Below are positions 24,184-35,586 of a DNA stretch of 64,000 nucleotides, piece after piece. This DNA is from Massospora cicadina (Eukaryota > Entomophthoromycota > Entomophthoromycetes > Entomophthorales > Entomophthoraceae). The stretch covers positions 37,076-101,075 of the forward strand of contig JAKSZP010017407.1 in assembly GCA_022478985.1 (NCBI GenBank), written 5' to 3'. A program made the translations under genes and the position numbers. The notes beneath the pieces were generated by a model that saw only the letters and a list, made by a program, of their open reading frames with translations, did not search any database and was not told where the DNA came from. The first letter of the stretch is position 1; the number at the start of each line of letters is the position of its first letter.

Positions 24184-26280
24184 ACGCAGAGGGTGACCGC
24201 ACTGGGCAGGGGAGCAATCCCAATCAATTATTCAGAACCATTACTAGGCCCAATAGGAATACTGATGTAAATGTGTCCCAGATTAATTGCAATGATGTAC
24301 CTATTTTTACCTACCTCAATGAACCCATTTCACCTGAAGAGCTGGAATTTCTCGAACATCAGTTGTTATGAGGGTATCAAATGGGACAAGGGCCTGTGAA
24401 CAATAGTAGAAATCCTTTTTGTCACCAACAACAGAAAGATTTGTTGTAGATGAGATATCTAGATCATCATCAACTGAGTGTAGCTCAAATCCAAAACAAT
24501 TTAATTTGGATAGATAATATCGCCCAATACTTAATTGAATTTGTACATCTCACCTTCGGATATTCAGATGAAAATTTCCCACCATCACGCAGCCATTAAC
24601 AATTTGGTAAACTTCATATGCAACTCCAGCCAGGCGGGCCAAACCTTGAATGAGCAATTAGAAGAAAACTTTGCTGAGGTCCATTCTAGTTTGGAGGCGA
24701 ATTATATTCTAGCCACTTGGGCTAATGGCCAGGTAGCAGAATTAGCACAAGAGCTAAATGTCAGATTGCATCCCATATTTAGAAATTTCTTAGAGGAGAG
24801 GTGTTATAAAATTTTGAGTTAGCAATATCACTCAGACTTTCATTAATGCTTCAGAGTTCATAAGGCTTAATCATTAAGCCCAAGAGGCGCAATTAAACCA
24901 TAACAATGAATTTCATGATCAGTATCAATGACTGAGCACCAAAATTTTGCAGATGAAGGATGATTACGCCAAGAAAATCAACTACTGGCGAATACAATAT
25001 GAAGGCCAACGGGCGAAGATTGAGAAAATTCAAGACTCTATTGATCATTTTAATTGACAGATAAATAATCTTAATAAGGATGTTACCGCTATTAATGAGT
25101 CAAACAATATTCTTCATGGAGAAGTAAAACAGTGCAAGAAGGCGATTAAGGAAAAGGACCAAGTTATTTCCACCTTGCAACTACAAACTACTAGCTTGAA
25201 TGAGGAAACTGCGAAATCAAAGTTAAAAAAATTAAATCGTGTCAATTGGGAAAATGAAATTAATGATCAAATCTGAGCTTTAGATGATGGGCGTTGCCAG
25301 TGTGCCACAAACCATTCGACTAAAAATCTTTCAAATATTATGAGGATGAAGCTTCAGATTTAGCTACTGATACAGAAACTGGGCCACATCAATAAATGCC
25401 TAGCAATATGGTTGCTTTTGCCAACCTCAACACTTCAACCCATGGTGCAGTGCCTCAGCGCCCTAGTACGCCTGGCTCAAGCCAACAAAGAAGTAATTGT
25501 GATAGCCATGGATGGGAAAGCAATAATTATAAACCAGCAAACCTGCCTGTTTCTTAAATGAATGGAAGTAAAACCACATTCATTAAACGTTTTGAAATGG
25601 CCATGTATGGGGCCAGTGACCATAACAAAGAGGCCACTATGATTAACTTCTTGGATGAGTGTAGCATTGAGTTGATTATGCCTCAAATTGATGAAAACTC
25701 AACCTACGCTGAAGTCAAAGAGGCTGTGCTTCATAATTTTGAGGTCCAGAAAAAAATGTTAACTAGAAAATCTACGTTTATGAACACTTGCTTTAAGAAA
25801 GATGAATCAATTGATGAATTTGTGGATTAATTCTATCATAAAGATCAAGTTCTCCTAAGAGAAAAGGCTATGGACAAGTTTGACGCTAGATTGCACTAAA
25901 ACATGCAGTACAACCTTACCAAAATTTGTCAAACACTTTATTGCCTGCTTTTGTGCAAAAAACTTGCAGCATCTGAATTAACTGATTATTTGTGCAGATG
26001 TTCACAAAATTACGGCCCTCCTAATACTGGGTACAGATCAGGCCCTGCTGCCTCTGCTGGAAAACCCTTTAAAACCAATAAGAAGATTGACAGTAATCCG
26101 CCTGTGAAATCTGATCAAAGATTAAATACAAGGGCCCCACGCCCAATGAATTAGATTACTTGCTATAATTGCAATCATGAAGGACACTTTGCTTCTCAAT
26201 GCCAACAGTGCAATGTCAATGTAGTCCTTCCTGATAACGCACAGGAGGAGGAAAAAGAACAAGCACTTTAGATGCGGGAT
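24174..26280 (+). pseudogene. gag: Element 2 gag, broken
   Basis: Start MAGNAEGDRTG at 24174, overlapping the primer site. Follows a long predicted coiled coil in several frames (24640-25270), e.g. EEKDQ-like heptads with GEVKQCKKAIKEKDQVIST near 25120. The capsid-like block (25558-25900) has ATMINFLDECSIELIMPQ and KDESIDEFVD. A CCHC knuckle is intact: CYNCNHEGHFASQC (near 26160; C-X2-C-X4-H-X4-C). It matches element 1 Gag in order and shows several in-frame stops (e.g. after DEFVD and before ITCYNC). Confidence 0.8.
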
Positions 26281-26639
26281 GCTCTATTGTGCTGGAAGCA
26301 CCAGTACCACCTGATCAACAAGAATACATGGCTACAGGGCCCCGTTTAACAATGAAACAAATTCTATTTTACTATCAAATGAAGATTCTATTAGTATAAA
26401 TGCGGTAACTCGCTTTCAGAGTAAAGTTGTCATACCTGAAGCCTATGAAGTAGTCACTAAACTGTATGTGCAACAAATACTTGAGAATATGCCAGCCAAA
26501 GGGCAGAGCAATGCAGCAGATACCCCAAGCTTGAAAGGGGTGAATATAGCTATGCCAATCGACACATTCTTTAATGAATGTCCCAGTATAGGAAATACTC
26601 TGAAGTACACTCTTAACTCTTTAAATTTCTTGCCATCTT

Positions 26640-29600
26640 CACTTAGTAAACTCTATTGATTCTTACTACTCTAAGTGCACTTAAGTGGACATTCTGGTCA
26701 ACAAGATCAAAGTTGTAGCTATTACTAATAGCGGAGCACCTGTAAAAGTTGGTTCCACAAAGTTGGTAAAGAAATTGAAAATTGCTCTGGACATTGACCA
26801 CAATTGGGAATATGGGACCATGGGCCTCAACAGCACTAAGAGTGAAAGAGCTTACAGCGCCTTGCCACTGCACTCTGGAGCTTTGATTGTAGCTGCACTC
26901 ACAATAGTGCTTCCAAACGCCAATTATGACATATCAATTGGAACTAGTTATTTAAGGACTTATGGGATCTCATGCATTATAAAAGAACATCTTAATGATA
27001 TTGGGTCAATTACTTCCGATTTATTACTTTTGTGACAATACAAAGCCCACGAGCCATCACAGAAACTTTATCAATATATCTTATGCTGATGAATCAATAC
27101 CAGTAGGATATACTCAGCAGGGAAATAAAAACCGCCCCATGCCAACTGCCATAAAATGAAATTTGAAAATACCATTATGTGTGAATAAGTATGTGACAAA
27201 GCTACAGGCCATCAACTGGTTATTAGGACTGGGACAACGCTAGATATTCCAGAAGGACTATACATGGAGGTTGTATCCCCATTTAATCATTATCAAATGA
27301 AACCTAGTGTGGCGCCTGGAATACTTATACCAGGGTACAGGGAAATTGTTGTCCTATTAGAAAATTGATCATCTGAAGTATTAAGGTCAATAAATATCAA
27401 GTAGTCACATTCTTACATCTGTTTCCAAGGGACAAGTTAAAATCATCTGTCAAATTTGGTGACTTATCTGAGTTAAATTGAATGACCAAAAACCTTGGAG
27501 AACATACTGTAATTCCTCGAGAATCATCTACCAGATTATCAGAGCAACAGAAGTATGAAGAACTAGAGTTGTTAGAATGATAATTCGAAATTTTCGCCAA
27601 AGATGACCAAGATTTCGTTGTTAAAAAGGAGTACAGCATTTTTTTGACACCGGGGACCTTGTACCTATTAGAATGAGGCCAATCTGGTGCCCCAGGGCTA
27701 GCGACGAAATTAGTCAGAGATGAGCTAGACAAATTGCTTATAAGTAGACTGATTGTCCCTCCAAAAGCCTGCAGTCCAGCCCAATTTTAATTGTAAAGAA
27801 AAAGATGGCAGCAATCAAGTTGTGATTGATTATTGATGCCTCAATGCCATTACATAAAAAGATTCATATCCATTTCTCATAATTGCTGATGCTCTGGACC
27901 ATCTGGGAGGGGCAAAGTATTTTACCGCAATGGACCTTATCTCAGGATATTGGCAAATTGAACTGCCTCAAGAGGAGCAGAAAAGTGTGTGATAATTGCT
28001 TTTCAAGGGTTGTTCCAACTGATGATCATGCTACAGGGGCTGTGCAATGCTCCAGCAACCTTTCAGCGTGCAATGGACACAATTTTAGGGGCCTTAAATT
28101 ATCATGCATACTGGTGTACCTGGATGATATTAATTTCTTTTTGAAAGCATTTTACAAACACATGGAGCACATTGACCAAGTGTTCAAATGGCTGTTATAG
28201 GCCAATCTGAAGATAAAACCTAGAAAATGTCAATTCATCAAAGAAAAATTGGAATACCCTGGGTTCATCATTGTTTTCAAGGACTTTCAGCCTCAACCTC
28301 AAAAGGTAGAGCGATTAAAAAAATGCAACCTCTGACAAATATGAGGGATGTTCAAGTATTCTTAGGGTTGGTAGGATTCTATCAAAGGTTCGTAGAAAGG
28401 TTTGTGAGGATTGCCGAGCCCCTATACAATTTACTACAAAAAGGAGTTCGTTGCTTCTGGGCAGATGAGTGCCAACAAGCATTTGAGGCTTTGAAAACCA
28501 AAATGAGCATGGCACCTGTCCTCTGATATCCAGATTTCAGCAGGCCTTTTATCATACAAACTGACGCCTCATTGACTGCAATTGGTGGTGTGCTATCTCA
28601 GATGGGGATGATGGCGAGGAGAATCCAGTCACTTATTGCAGCAGAATGTTAAATAAGCATGAGCGTAATTATACAGTGACCTAGCAAGAATGTTTGGCTG
28701 TAATCTATATTTGTAAACAATTTTAGGCTTACACTCATGGCACCAAGTTTCAAGTAGTGACGTATCACAGCTTATTACAATGGCCCCACAATCTCAAAGA
28801 GCCTGAGGGAAAATGAGCATGCTGGGATATGGAATTACAAGTGTATGATTATGAAATTATTCATAGAGTTGGAGTGGCCCATCAAAATGCAGAAAGACTA
28901 TTGCAACTTCCTATTATAGCTGTCCTGAGAAGTTTGGCCGATGAGCTTTATAAAAATGATTAATTAAAATTATAGAGATGAGCCACCTGAAGTACAAAAG
29001 GTAATTAAAAAAGCAATCAATGACATTGAATATTGAAATTAAGTTTTATACAAGCTCAAGCCTGAGGGGAAGTGTAGAGTTTTCCCAAAACCTTCCGACT
29101 GAATGGAGATTATTACACAAGCACACAAGGCTGTTGAGCATTGAGGATTAACCATGACGCTAGAATTAATTGGATAAGTTAGTATTGGGTTTCACATGAT
29201 TTGATATTTAAAATGTGCTCAATAAATGTCATTCATGTCATATTGCAAAGCCTATGAAGTCAGATGTGAAATATCATTTGATCAAACCATATGGGCCTGG
29301 CATAATGTGTTGATTGATGTAGTTGGCCCTTTGCCTGTGAGTAGCCTAGGCAACAAATACATAATTGTTGCTATCAGATATCTGGCAAAATGGGTGGAAG
29401 TGAAAGCAATTTGAGACGTCAGGGCTCTAACTAGTGCCAAGTTCATTATGGATAATATCTATGAGAATGGCTGCCCACAAAAAAAATCTTGACGGATAAA
29501 GGCATGAATTTTACTGCCCAGATGGTATAACGGTTAAATGAGTTGATGTCTATAAAAGGAGTGTTGTCAACTCCATACAATCCTGATACTAATGGTATGG

Positions 29601-30137
29601 TAGAACGAGTGAATGGCACTCTAGTTGGCATACTATGAAAAAATGCAGCCTCAGCGCTTTCACAATGGGCTACTTCCATTAGTGCTACAATGTTTACATA
29701 TAATATCAGCACCATAGCAGCACAGGTAACTCTCCGTTAAACTTCTGTGTGGTAGACAGACCGCTATGCCTCCATTATTATATTCAGTACTCAGTTCAAC
29801 TAAAGCAATTAACCCAAATAATTATGTTGAGCAACTAGCGAAGACCCTAATCAAGTTGCAATCTGAAACCTATCAAAACGTGATTAGTCAAAAAACTAGT
29901 CAGAAGAGCTATAATGGTTGTAAATGAGCTGCGGTGACTAATAGTAAGGAAGGAGACTTAGTAGTATATTGTGACACTCATAGCGCAGGCCATGCGCACA
30001 AGATGGCCTTGCTTTGGAAAGGTCTGTTTATTATATTGGAGAAATCATCCAAAGATGTATATACTATTAAGGATCAAGGCAGCTGGATTGTGAATCAAGT
30101 ACACGCTAAGTTCCTTCATCCATATCATAAAGAATAA
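26640..30137 (+). pseudogene. pol: Element 2 pol (protease, RT, RNase H, integrase), broken
   Basis: The protease (26685-27035) reads AITNSGAPVKVGSTKLV: the catalytic Asp of DSG has become Asn. RT has YFTAMDLISGYWQIELPQ (27910-27970), LQGLCNAPATFQRAMD (28030-28080) and an intact ILVYLDDIN (near 28110). The thumb is QVFLGLVGFYQRFVERF (28350). RNase H includes IIQTDASLTAIGGVLSQ and VTYHSLLQW. Integrase retains LIDVVGPLP (29310), LTDKGMNFTAQMV (29490) and [11 protein letters not shown] (29590), and ends with a GPF-like module IVNQVHAKFLHPY and stop at 30137. Numerous frameshifts and stops make it inactive. Confidence 0.85.
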
Positions 30138-30145
30138 AAATATTT

Positions 30146-30430
30146 TATCTAACTGAGGCAAGCCAACCAGGGGACGTGCATTACCAAAAGAAAGAAAGAA
30201 ACAACATAAAACCTGAGCAGGGTCAACTCCACCAAAGAAAGTTTTTACACCTCCATATCAGGACTCTTTTTCTAGTTACGTTATGGGTAAGGTTTTTATG
30301 TTATTAGACCTACTAACCGCCAATAGCTTCCTTTGGCTGGCACCCCAATCGATGTTCAAAGAGCGGGAATCAAAACTGAAACCTTCAGGTTGGTAGCCAT
30401 ATGCCCTACCAACTTACCTTCCACCCCCGA
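30146..30430 (-). mobile_element. tRNA-headed SINE with LINE-like 3' tail
   Basis: On the minus strand the 5' part resembles a tRNA gene: an A-box-like TTGGTAGGGCATATGG and a B-box-like GTTTTGATTCCC spaced as in tRNA. The body carries ATTGGGGTGCCAGCCAAAGG, found again near 59755. The 3' tail GTCCCCTGGTTGGC then TAGATAAAAT is nearly the 3' end of LINE B (GTCCCCTGGTTGGCC). It lies just after the pol stop of element 2. No clean target duplication found. Confidence 0.6.
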
Positions 30431-30484
30431 ATAATAAGAATAATACAAAAGGAAAAATAAAAAAGAAAATAAAGTAAATATCTA

Positions 30485-30945
30485 TATATATAATAAATAT
30501 AAAAGGGTGGTTAGCCTAGAAGATAAAACTGCTTACACCCTAGTGCAGGTTTTGAGTTCAAAATCTGTACTGGCTAGAAAAATTTTAAGTGTGGTATATT
30601 TGTCCTAAGGTCAACCCCACCTCAAATATTTTATATATAATAAATATAGAAGGGTGGTTAGCCTAGAAGATAAAACTGCTTACACCCTAGTGCAGGTTTT
30701 GAGTTCAAAATCTGTACTGGCTAGAAAAATTTTAAGTGTGGTATATTTGTCCTAAGGTCAACCCCACCTCAAATATTTTATATATAATAAATATAGAAGG
30801 GTGGTTAGCCTAGAAGATAAAACTGCTTACACCCTAGTGCAGGTTTTGAGTTCAAAATCTGTACTGGCTAGAAAAATTTTAAGTGTGGTATATTTGTCCT
30901 AAGGTCAACCCCACCTCAAATATTTTATATATAATCAATATATTA
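30485..30945 (+). repeat. Three tandem 147-bp tRNA-like (SINE-like) units
   Basis: Unit starts GGGTGGTTAGCC at 30505, 30652 and 30799, an exact 147-bp period with almost no differences between copies. Each unit holds a good RNA polymerase III A box (TAGCCTAGAAG) and a weaker B-box-like GAGTTCAAAATC at tRNA-like spacing. It ends GTCCTAAGGTCAACCCCACC then AT-rich linker, similar to the LINE/SINE 3' tails of this window. Near identity implies recent amplification. Confidence 0.75.
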
Positions 30946-31007
30946 ATAAAAATAAATAAGTAAAAGAAAAAGAAAACATAATAATTAAGAAAACATAAAG
31001 ATTCAAT

Positions 31008-32218
31008 TCAGAAATTTGATGACTCATCATCACTGGAACTAGGTAACCCTTCTTTGGGAGGGGGAGGAGAGTTTGATCATACTGGGGAAGCCTATCGCTG
31101 AATCAGAGAATTGCAAATCTCATACAGGTCTTGACTCTCCAGACCCTGTCATAGATGCGCTAAACCCAAAGAGGCTCAGCACCAGGCATGCTGGCCTTGT
31201 TGGCTTAGAAAAGGCCATCAAACTTAAGGGAAAGACCATTGGAAAGGACTTTGGAACAGGAGAGAAAGGTTCAACTCAGGAGTAAATGCTGCATAAAGGA
31301 AGATATAGTTGGCAAGAAGGCTTTCAAGGCAGGGTAAACTGGGGGAGGAACACTTTTATGCACAACATCTACAAACGGGCCTCATCTAAAACCCTGTGCA
31401 TGTCAGGCATGGTTTCAGTGGGGAGTGAGGAAGGAGGGAAGCAAATGCATGCATCCAGAAGAGCCATATGTGGGACATGCTTCTTGGGAAGTTCTTTTTC
31501 CAGAATTTTGCAAAGGGCTAAGTATAACACCAGGAGGATGCGCCAATCTTTTAAATCCAAGTCTAGAGGCCCAACAGGACGTGATAATTGGTATGTACTG
31601 AAGCAGGTTCACACCAAAGCCTAGAAACTGAGTTAGAAAAAATAAGGGCCTGATTGGCCTCAAAAATATTATATGCGGTAACCTCAGGCCCATTAGCAAG
31701 TACAGATGACAAAAAGCATTAATAATCTCAAACATTAAATTGAGCTCAAAGCCCAACAATGCCGCACTGCCTGTGCATAAGGAGGAAGCAAGATTGTTGG
31801 AAGAGAAGATGTGAAAGAGGGAAAACAAGAAGTCAGGAAGGAGATCCCCATCTGAAGTGAATTGGTGCCAATATGGATTTCTTGGGGCTGACCAGATTCA
31901 GAAGCCTGAAGAGTTAAAGAGAGAGTCAAAGGAAAATCTCACTCAATCCATTGGGATGTTTGTAGGACAGTACTCGAAGCCAAGTAGTCTGTTTAGATTC
32001 ATCAATAATTGGTGAAGTCGCAGCAGGATGCAAGATGAACTTTCAGGCACCATGGAAGTGTAGCTGGTCAAACCAGCTTGAGAAATTGTGGGCAACATGC
32101 CCAAGTTGACCATAGCGCGTTGCATGGACCTGCTCAGTCTTAAGAAGACTCATTTGTCTGATGCAGAAAGGATATTGATATATTGTTAATATTTTGAAGA
32201 TTATGAGAAGTTAGACAT
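31008..32218 (-). pseudogene. Antisense reading frame of element 2 (aORF2)
   Basis: Opposite to gag-pol, about 403 codons, ATG at 32218 (54 bases inside the 3' LTR edge) to TGA at 31010-31008. It begins MSNFS and has SDGDLLPDFLFSLFHIFSS at residue ~123, matching the DGDLLAKFIFALNHF block of aORF1 at residue ~116. LKDWRILLVLYLALCKI near residue 223 parallels aORF1 residue ~237. The C-terminal part is Pro/Ser-rich and ends PSSSDDESSNF. Several stops and at least three frameshifts. No known domain recognised; conservation between two elements argues for a former gene. Confidence 0.65.
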
Positions 32219-32256
32219 TGTGACCCAGAAAGAAGAGTACCCGCCACTTTTATCCA

Positions 32257-32272
32257 GTCAAGGTGAGGGAAG
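32257..32272 (+). promoter_or_regulatory. Polypurine tract of element 2
   Basis: AAGGTGAGGGAAG lies directly before the TGTTGAG start of the 3' LTR: purine-rich with a single T. It sets the plus orientation. Confidence 0.7.
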
Positions 32273-33152
32273 TGTTGAGTAGTTGACTGGACCTAATCAT
32301 TAGTTATTTGATGGGGACATAATAATGTTAACATGCTTAATTTAGTATGGATCATATCAAGGATATCAGTGATTATGGATCAGGAATATCCGACGCTTAT
32401 GCAAAGCTTGGGATCCATGTCCTAGTGATTCCACTTAATAATATTTAACTATGATGACATGGACAGAAACTTTGTTGGTTAAGTTGGACTTAATAGTAAT
32501 AGTAATTTGATAACTCAAACATGTGGGCTTTGTTAATCTATGTCAAGGTTAGTTTATAATGTCAATAAAGTTTTTGATCGAATTATTTAATAATTAGCGG
32601 TATGATTTGCCTTGACATGTGCTGCTGATTGCTTGAGAAGAGCATCATATCAGCTATTTGAAGATGCGTCAGAAACGCTGTCTTGTGAATACTTATGAAT
32701 TTGACACTGACCATTGGGCTATGAGAGATGCCCTGAGTCAAAAGGTTGTAGACCCTCAAACGAACTTATAAATGTTCCTCTTGCCAAGTGCATTGAAAAT
32801 GAGGCGTCATGGTTAAAATGTGGTAAACATTGAACTCTATAAATTATCTTTAAGTTGATACTAATAAAGTACAATCAACTATTACATTGTTCACAGTTTA
32901 AACTATAAGATTTCCTGTAACTAATAATTTACATTGTATTAAGTTAAGAATTTACTTGGGATCAGAATGATCAGGGCTGCGGCCATTGTCCAAGTAACAA
33001 CAGAAGAATATGGCTTCAAGTGTTATTATCAAGGAGTTATATCTTAAATATTGTCAACATCTGGTCTATTGTCACCATTTAATAGACGTTTGAAACTCCA
33101 CCATGACGCAGAAGAAGAACCAGCCACCCAAAGTAGGACAAAAAATTCAACA
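32273..33152 (+). repeat. 3' LTR of element 2
   Basis: Direct repeat of 23278-24163, TGTTGAG to TTCAACA. Confidence 0.9.
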
Positions 33153-33157
33153 ACCCC

Positions 33158-33600
33158 ATTGCCCAAACCTCTGTAAAGCAATGGCCCATTCAGTTTTCAA
33201 TATCACTAAGGGCTGACCACACTCAACTTCCCCCTGATTTCCCCAAAGCAGCACAAGGCGAAATCACCAGTTTTGTTCAAAGATGATGAAGCTACCGTCA
33301 TACATGTGGCAAGACTAACATATTTTGACCCATCTGCTAATATCACCTGCCAAAGTATAACCAATTTTGCCCAACTCCCTGATGCTCACATTCTAGCTGA
33401 ACATCACCCAGCGGAACTTTCTGAAGCTGTCTTTCAAGATAATCTCAAAAAAGAACCTCATTTTACACCTACATCCACCCAACCATGCTGATGCCCAATG
33501 ACCTAGCTCTCCACTTTTGTTTGTAACTATAACGCTAATGATTCTGTCATAAGGCAAAATGCCTGTAGAAGAGCCGCTTGACCCCCTCGCCCTCTGCCAT
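33158..33600 (+). pseudogene. LINE C ORF1, 3' part and 3' region
   Basis: Resumes after the 3' LTR of element 2. The open frame to 33491 contains FKDDEATVIHVARLTYFDP and AELSEAVFQDNLKKEP. No match to a named domain is seen. A T-rich 3' untranslated stretch follows and the LINE ends at 33743. Confidence 0.5.
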
Positions 33601-33757
33601 GGTGGGTTAGCAGTATACCGCTCCCCGCCTGGTTGGAGGTTTTGTGATGGTTTTATTGTTCCATTTATTTTTTTGTTTGGTCCTTTTTCTCAGTGAGTAT
33701 AAGTAATGTCCATCCCCTGGTCAACGTACCTTAGATAAATTCATAAGTGAGAAAATG

Positions 33758-35351
33758 AAAAAACAAAGACCAAAAGTTTATTTTTACTATATGAAAGAGA
33801 TAAGATAAGTATTAATATGTATCCCTCTTATTTACAACTTCTCTATAATAAATAATCTCTAATATTTCATCTAAGATAGTGATGCTATAGTTTAGAATTT
33901 ACCTTCTACTTCTATTGTATCATAATAATCATCTTCAGTTTATGGTGCTATTAATTATTAGAACTGTCATTTCTGTTTTTAAATAGTTCTTAAAAGATTA
34001 ATAAATTTATATTAATACTCTAAACTTAGTTTTTATTTTAGAACCATAGTAAAAAATTAGCAATCTCAATGTTATAATTAAATATAAAAGTTCTTTATTT
34101 TGCTAGAAAAGCTAGTTAAGATTATGTTGTGAGCTTTTAGGTATTTATTTTTACAATATTGCTATATTAAAGGCAGTCTATTGACTCCTGACCTATCAGA
34201 GTACAGTGCATAGAACATTAATAAAATTTATTCTCTTTTATCATTATTTCAATTTACCATATTACCCATTAAGTTAATGAAGTATCATCTTCATGTCTGC
34301 TCACATCAACGATAGAATAAATTTTATTATTTTATTTTTTATATATAATTACTAACTACTGAATGATTTATATCTTAATGCTATTATTTTACTATCTTTG
34401 AAGTCTAAATGTAGATTTTTAGTGGATGATTTTAAAAGATCATTGTAAAATTCCTGTACTACAATCAAATAAAAATACTACTATAAAGCTAACATTTTAT
34501 TTGATACTTGTACAGATAGTAAAGCACATCACTTTTATAATACTTGGAAATTAATTTAGCTCTATTATTACTAATAAATACTTTTATCTAGCCTAACTTA
34601 TACTATATTAATTTTAGTATTATCTATATAAGGGATTATATAGGATAGTAGGCTTTGATGTACCTTTACACTTAGTAAAAGTTAAACATCATAATACTTA
34701 TCATCAAGCCTAGTCTATATAGTAAATTCAATTATATGAGACTATAATTGTTCAAAATTATAAAACAAACAGGAAATCTCCTTCTAGTAGAATAGGCAAA
34801 CTATGAGATATAATTATAGATAAAAAATAATTCAATATTTGGCAATGAGAAAGGATAATCTATGTTTAGAGAATAGCATAAAGACACAATGAGATTATCC
34901 TTTAATTTAGTGTGTCATACCTATATTTTGTTTATCACATCTGCTAAAAAGTTGATGCTGAACCCAGCTAGATATTTTTTTCATGTAATTTTACTTCTGT
35001 TTTCTAATAAAAAACAAAACTACTATATATAACAAATAACAAATGAATTTAGTACAAAATTCAGCTTATTAGTTTCATTTTATACTAATTGACTTAATGT
35101 GCCACCTCAAATCTAAAAGTAAACATTGAAATTAAGTTATAAACTTAGCTATATGCTTAATATTATAATTCAGACAAATTGATTATAATTGATGTCATTT
35201 TGCCTCATTCACAAAAAAACAGATAATTCACACACTTGTTTATCAGTTTAATATCTATAAATTGGCGCATCAGTTGAATTATTAAGGCAATATATACTTT
35301 ATTATTAAGTTAAAGAATTGGCAGTTTTAAATAATTCCAAAATTGACCCAA
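33758..35351. other. AT-rich, gene-free stretch
   Basis: Very AT-rich sequence between LINE C and LINE A. No coding frame of note and no repeat recognised. Confidence 0.5.
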
Positions 35352-35586
35352 GTTAATTGGTTTTATATTAAGTTTTATTTGGGAAAGACTGACTTGGGAA
35401 TGGACACTTCCAATAAGATACTAAAAATTAAAACTTCAGCGAGAGGAGGGCACCCCAGAGAAGCAACAGCTATCTCCTTTGCTAGTGGGAACGCCAAGAG
35501 AAGGAGGGGGTCACGTGTGCAGGGGCTTGCGCCTCTATTGAGCACTTATGTAGGAAGGGGTCTGAAGCTATGAACCAAACTTGGAA

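Larger units (their letters stand above)
23278..33152 (+). mobile_element. LTR element 2, Ty3/gypsy type, complete but decayed
   Basis: A 9.9-kb plus-strand element inserted in LINE C. LTRs are 23278-24163 and 32273-33152, both TGTTGAG...CAACA. Flanks ACCAC (23273-23277) and ACCCC (33153-33157) form a 5-bp duplication with one mismatch. Primer site, gag, protease, RT, RNase H, integrase and polypurine tract appear in Ty3/gypsy order. An antisense frame lies between pol and the 3' LTR. A SINE and a triple tandem array were added later between pol and that frame. Confidence 0.9.
21958..33743 (+). mobile_element. LINE C: short ORF1-only LINE, interrupted by element 2
   Basis: Flanked by a perfect 14-bp repeat, TAAGTGAGAAAATG (21944-21957 and 33744-33757). 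After removal of LTR element 2 and its duplicated 5 bp, about 1.9 kb remains. The 5' end contains CTTTTTTTCTGC, like the CTTTTCT starts of LINEs A and B. The 3' end reads ATGTCCATCCCCTGGTCAAC then TAGATAAATTCA, related to LINE A. It contains a gag-like ORF1 but no endonuclease or reverse transcriptase, so it would need another element's enzyme, as mammalian HAL1 elements do. Confidence 0.8.

Noticed and set aside
30485..30945. Functional tRNA genes or a CRISPR-like array
   Set aside because: Units are directly tandem without unique spacers, and the tRNA-like fold is imperfect (weak B box, no clean acceptor stem); a SINE-derived tandem repeat fits better.
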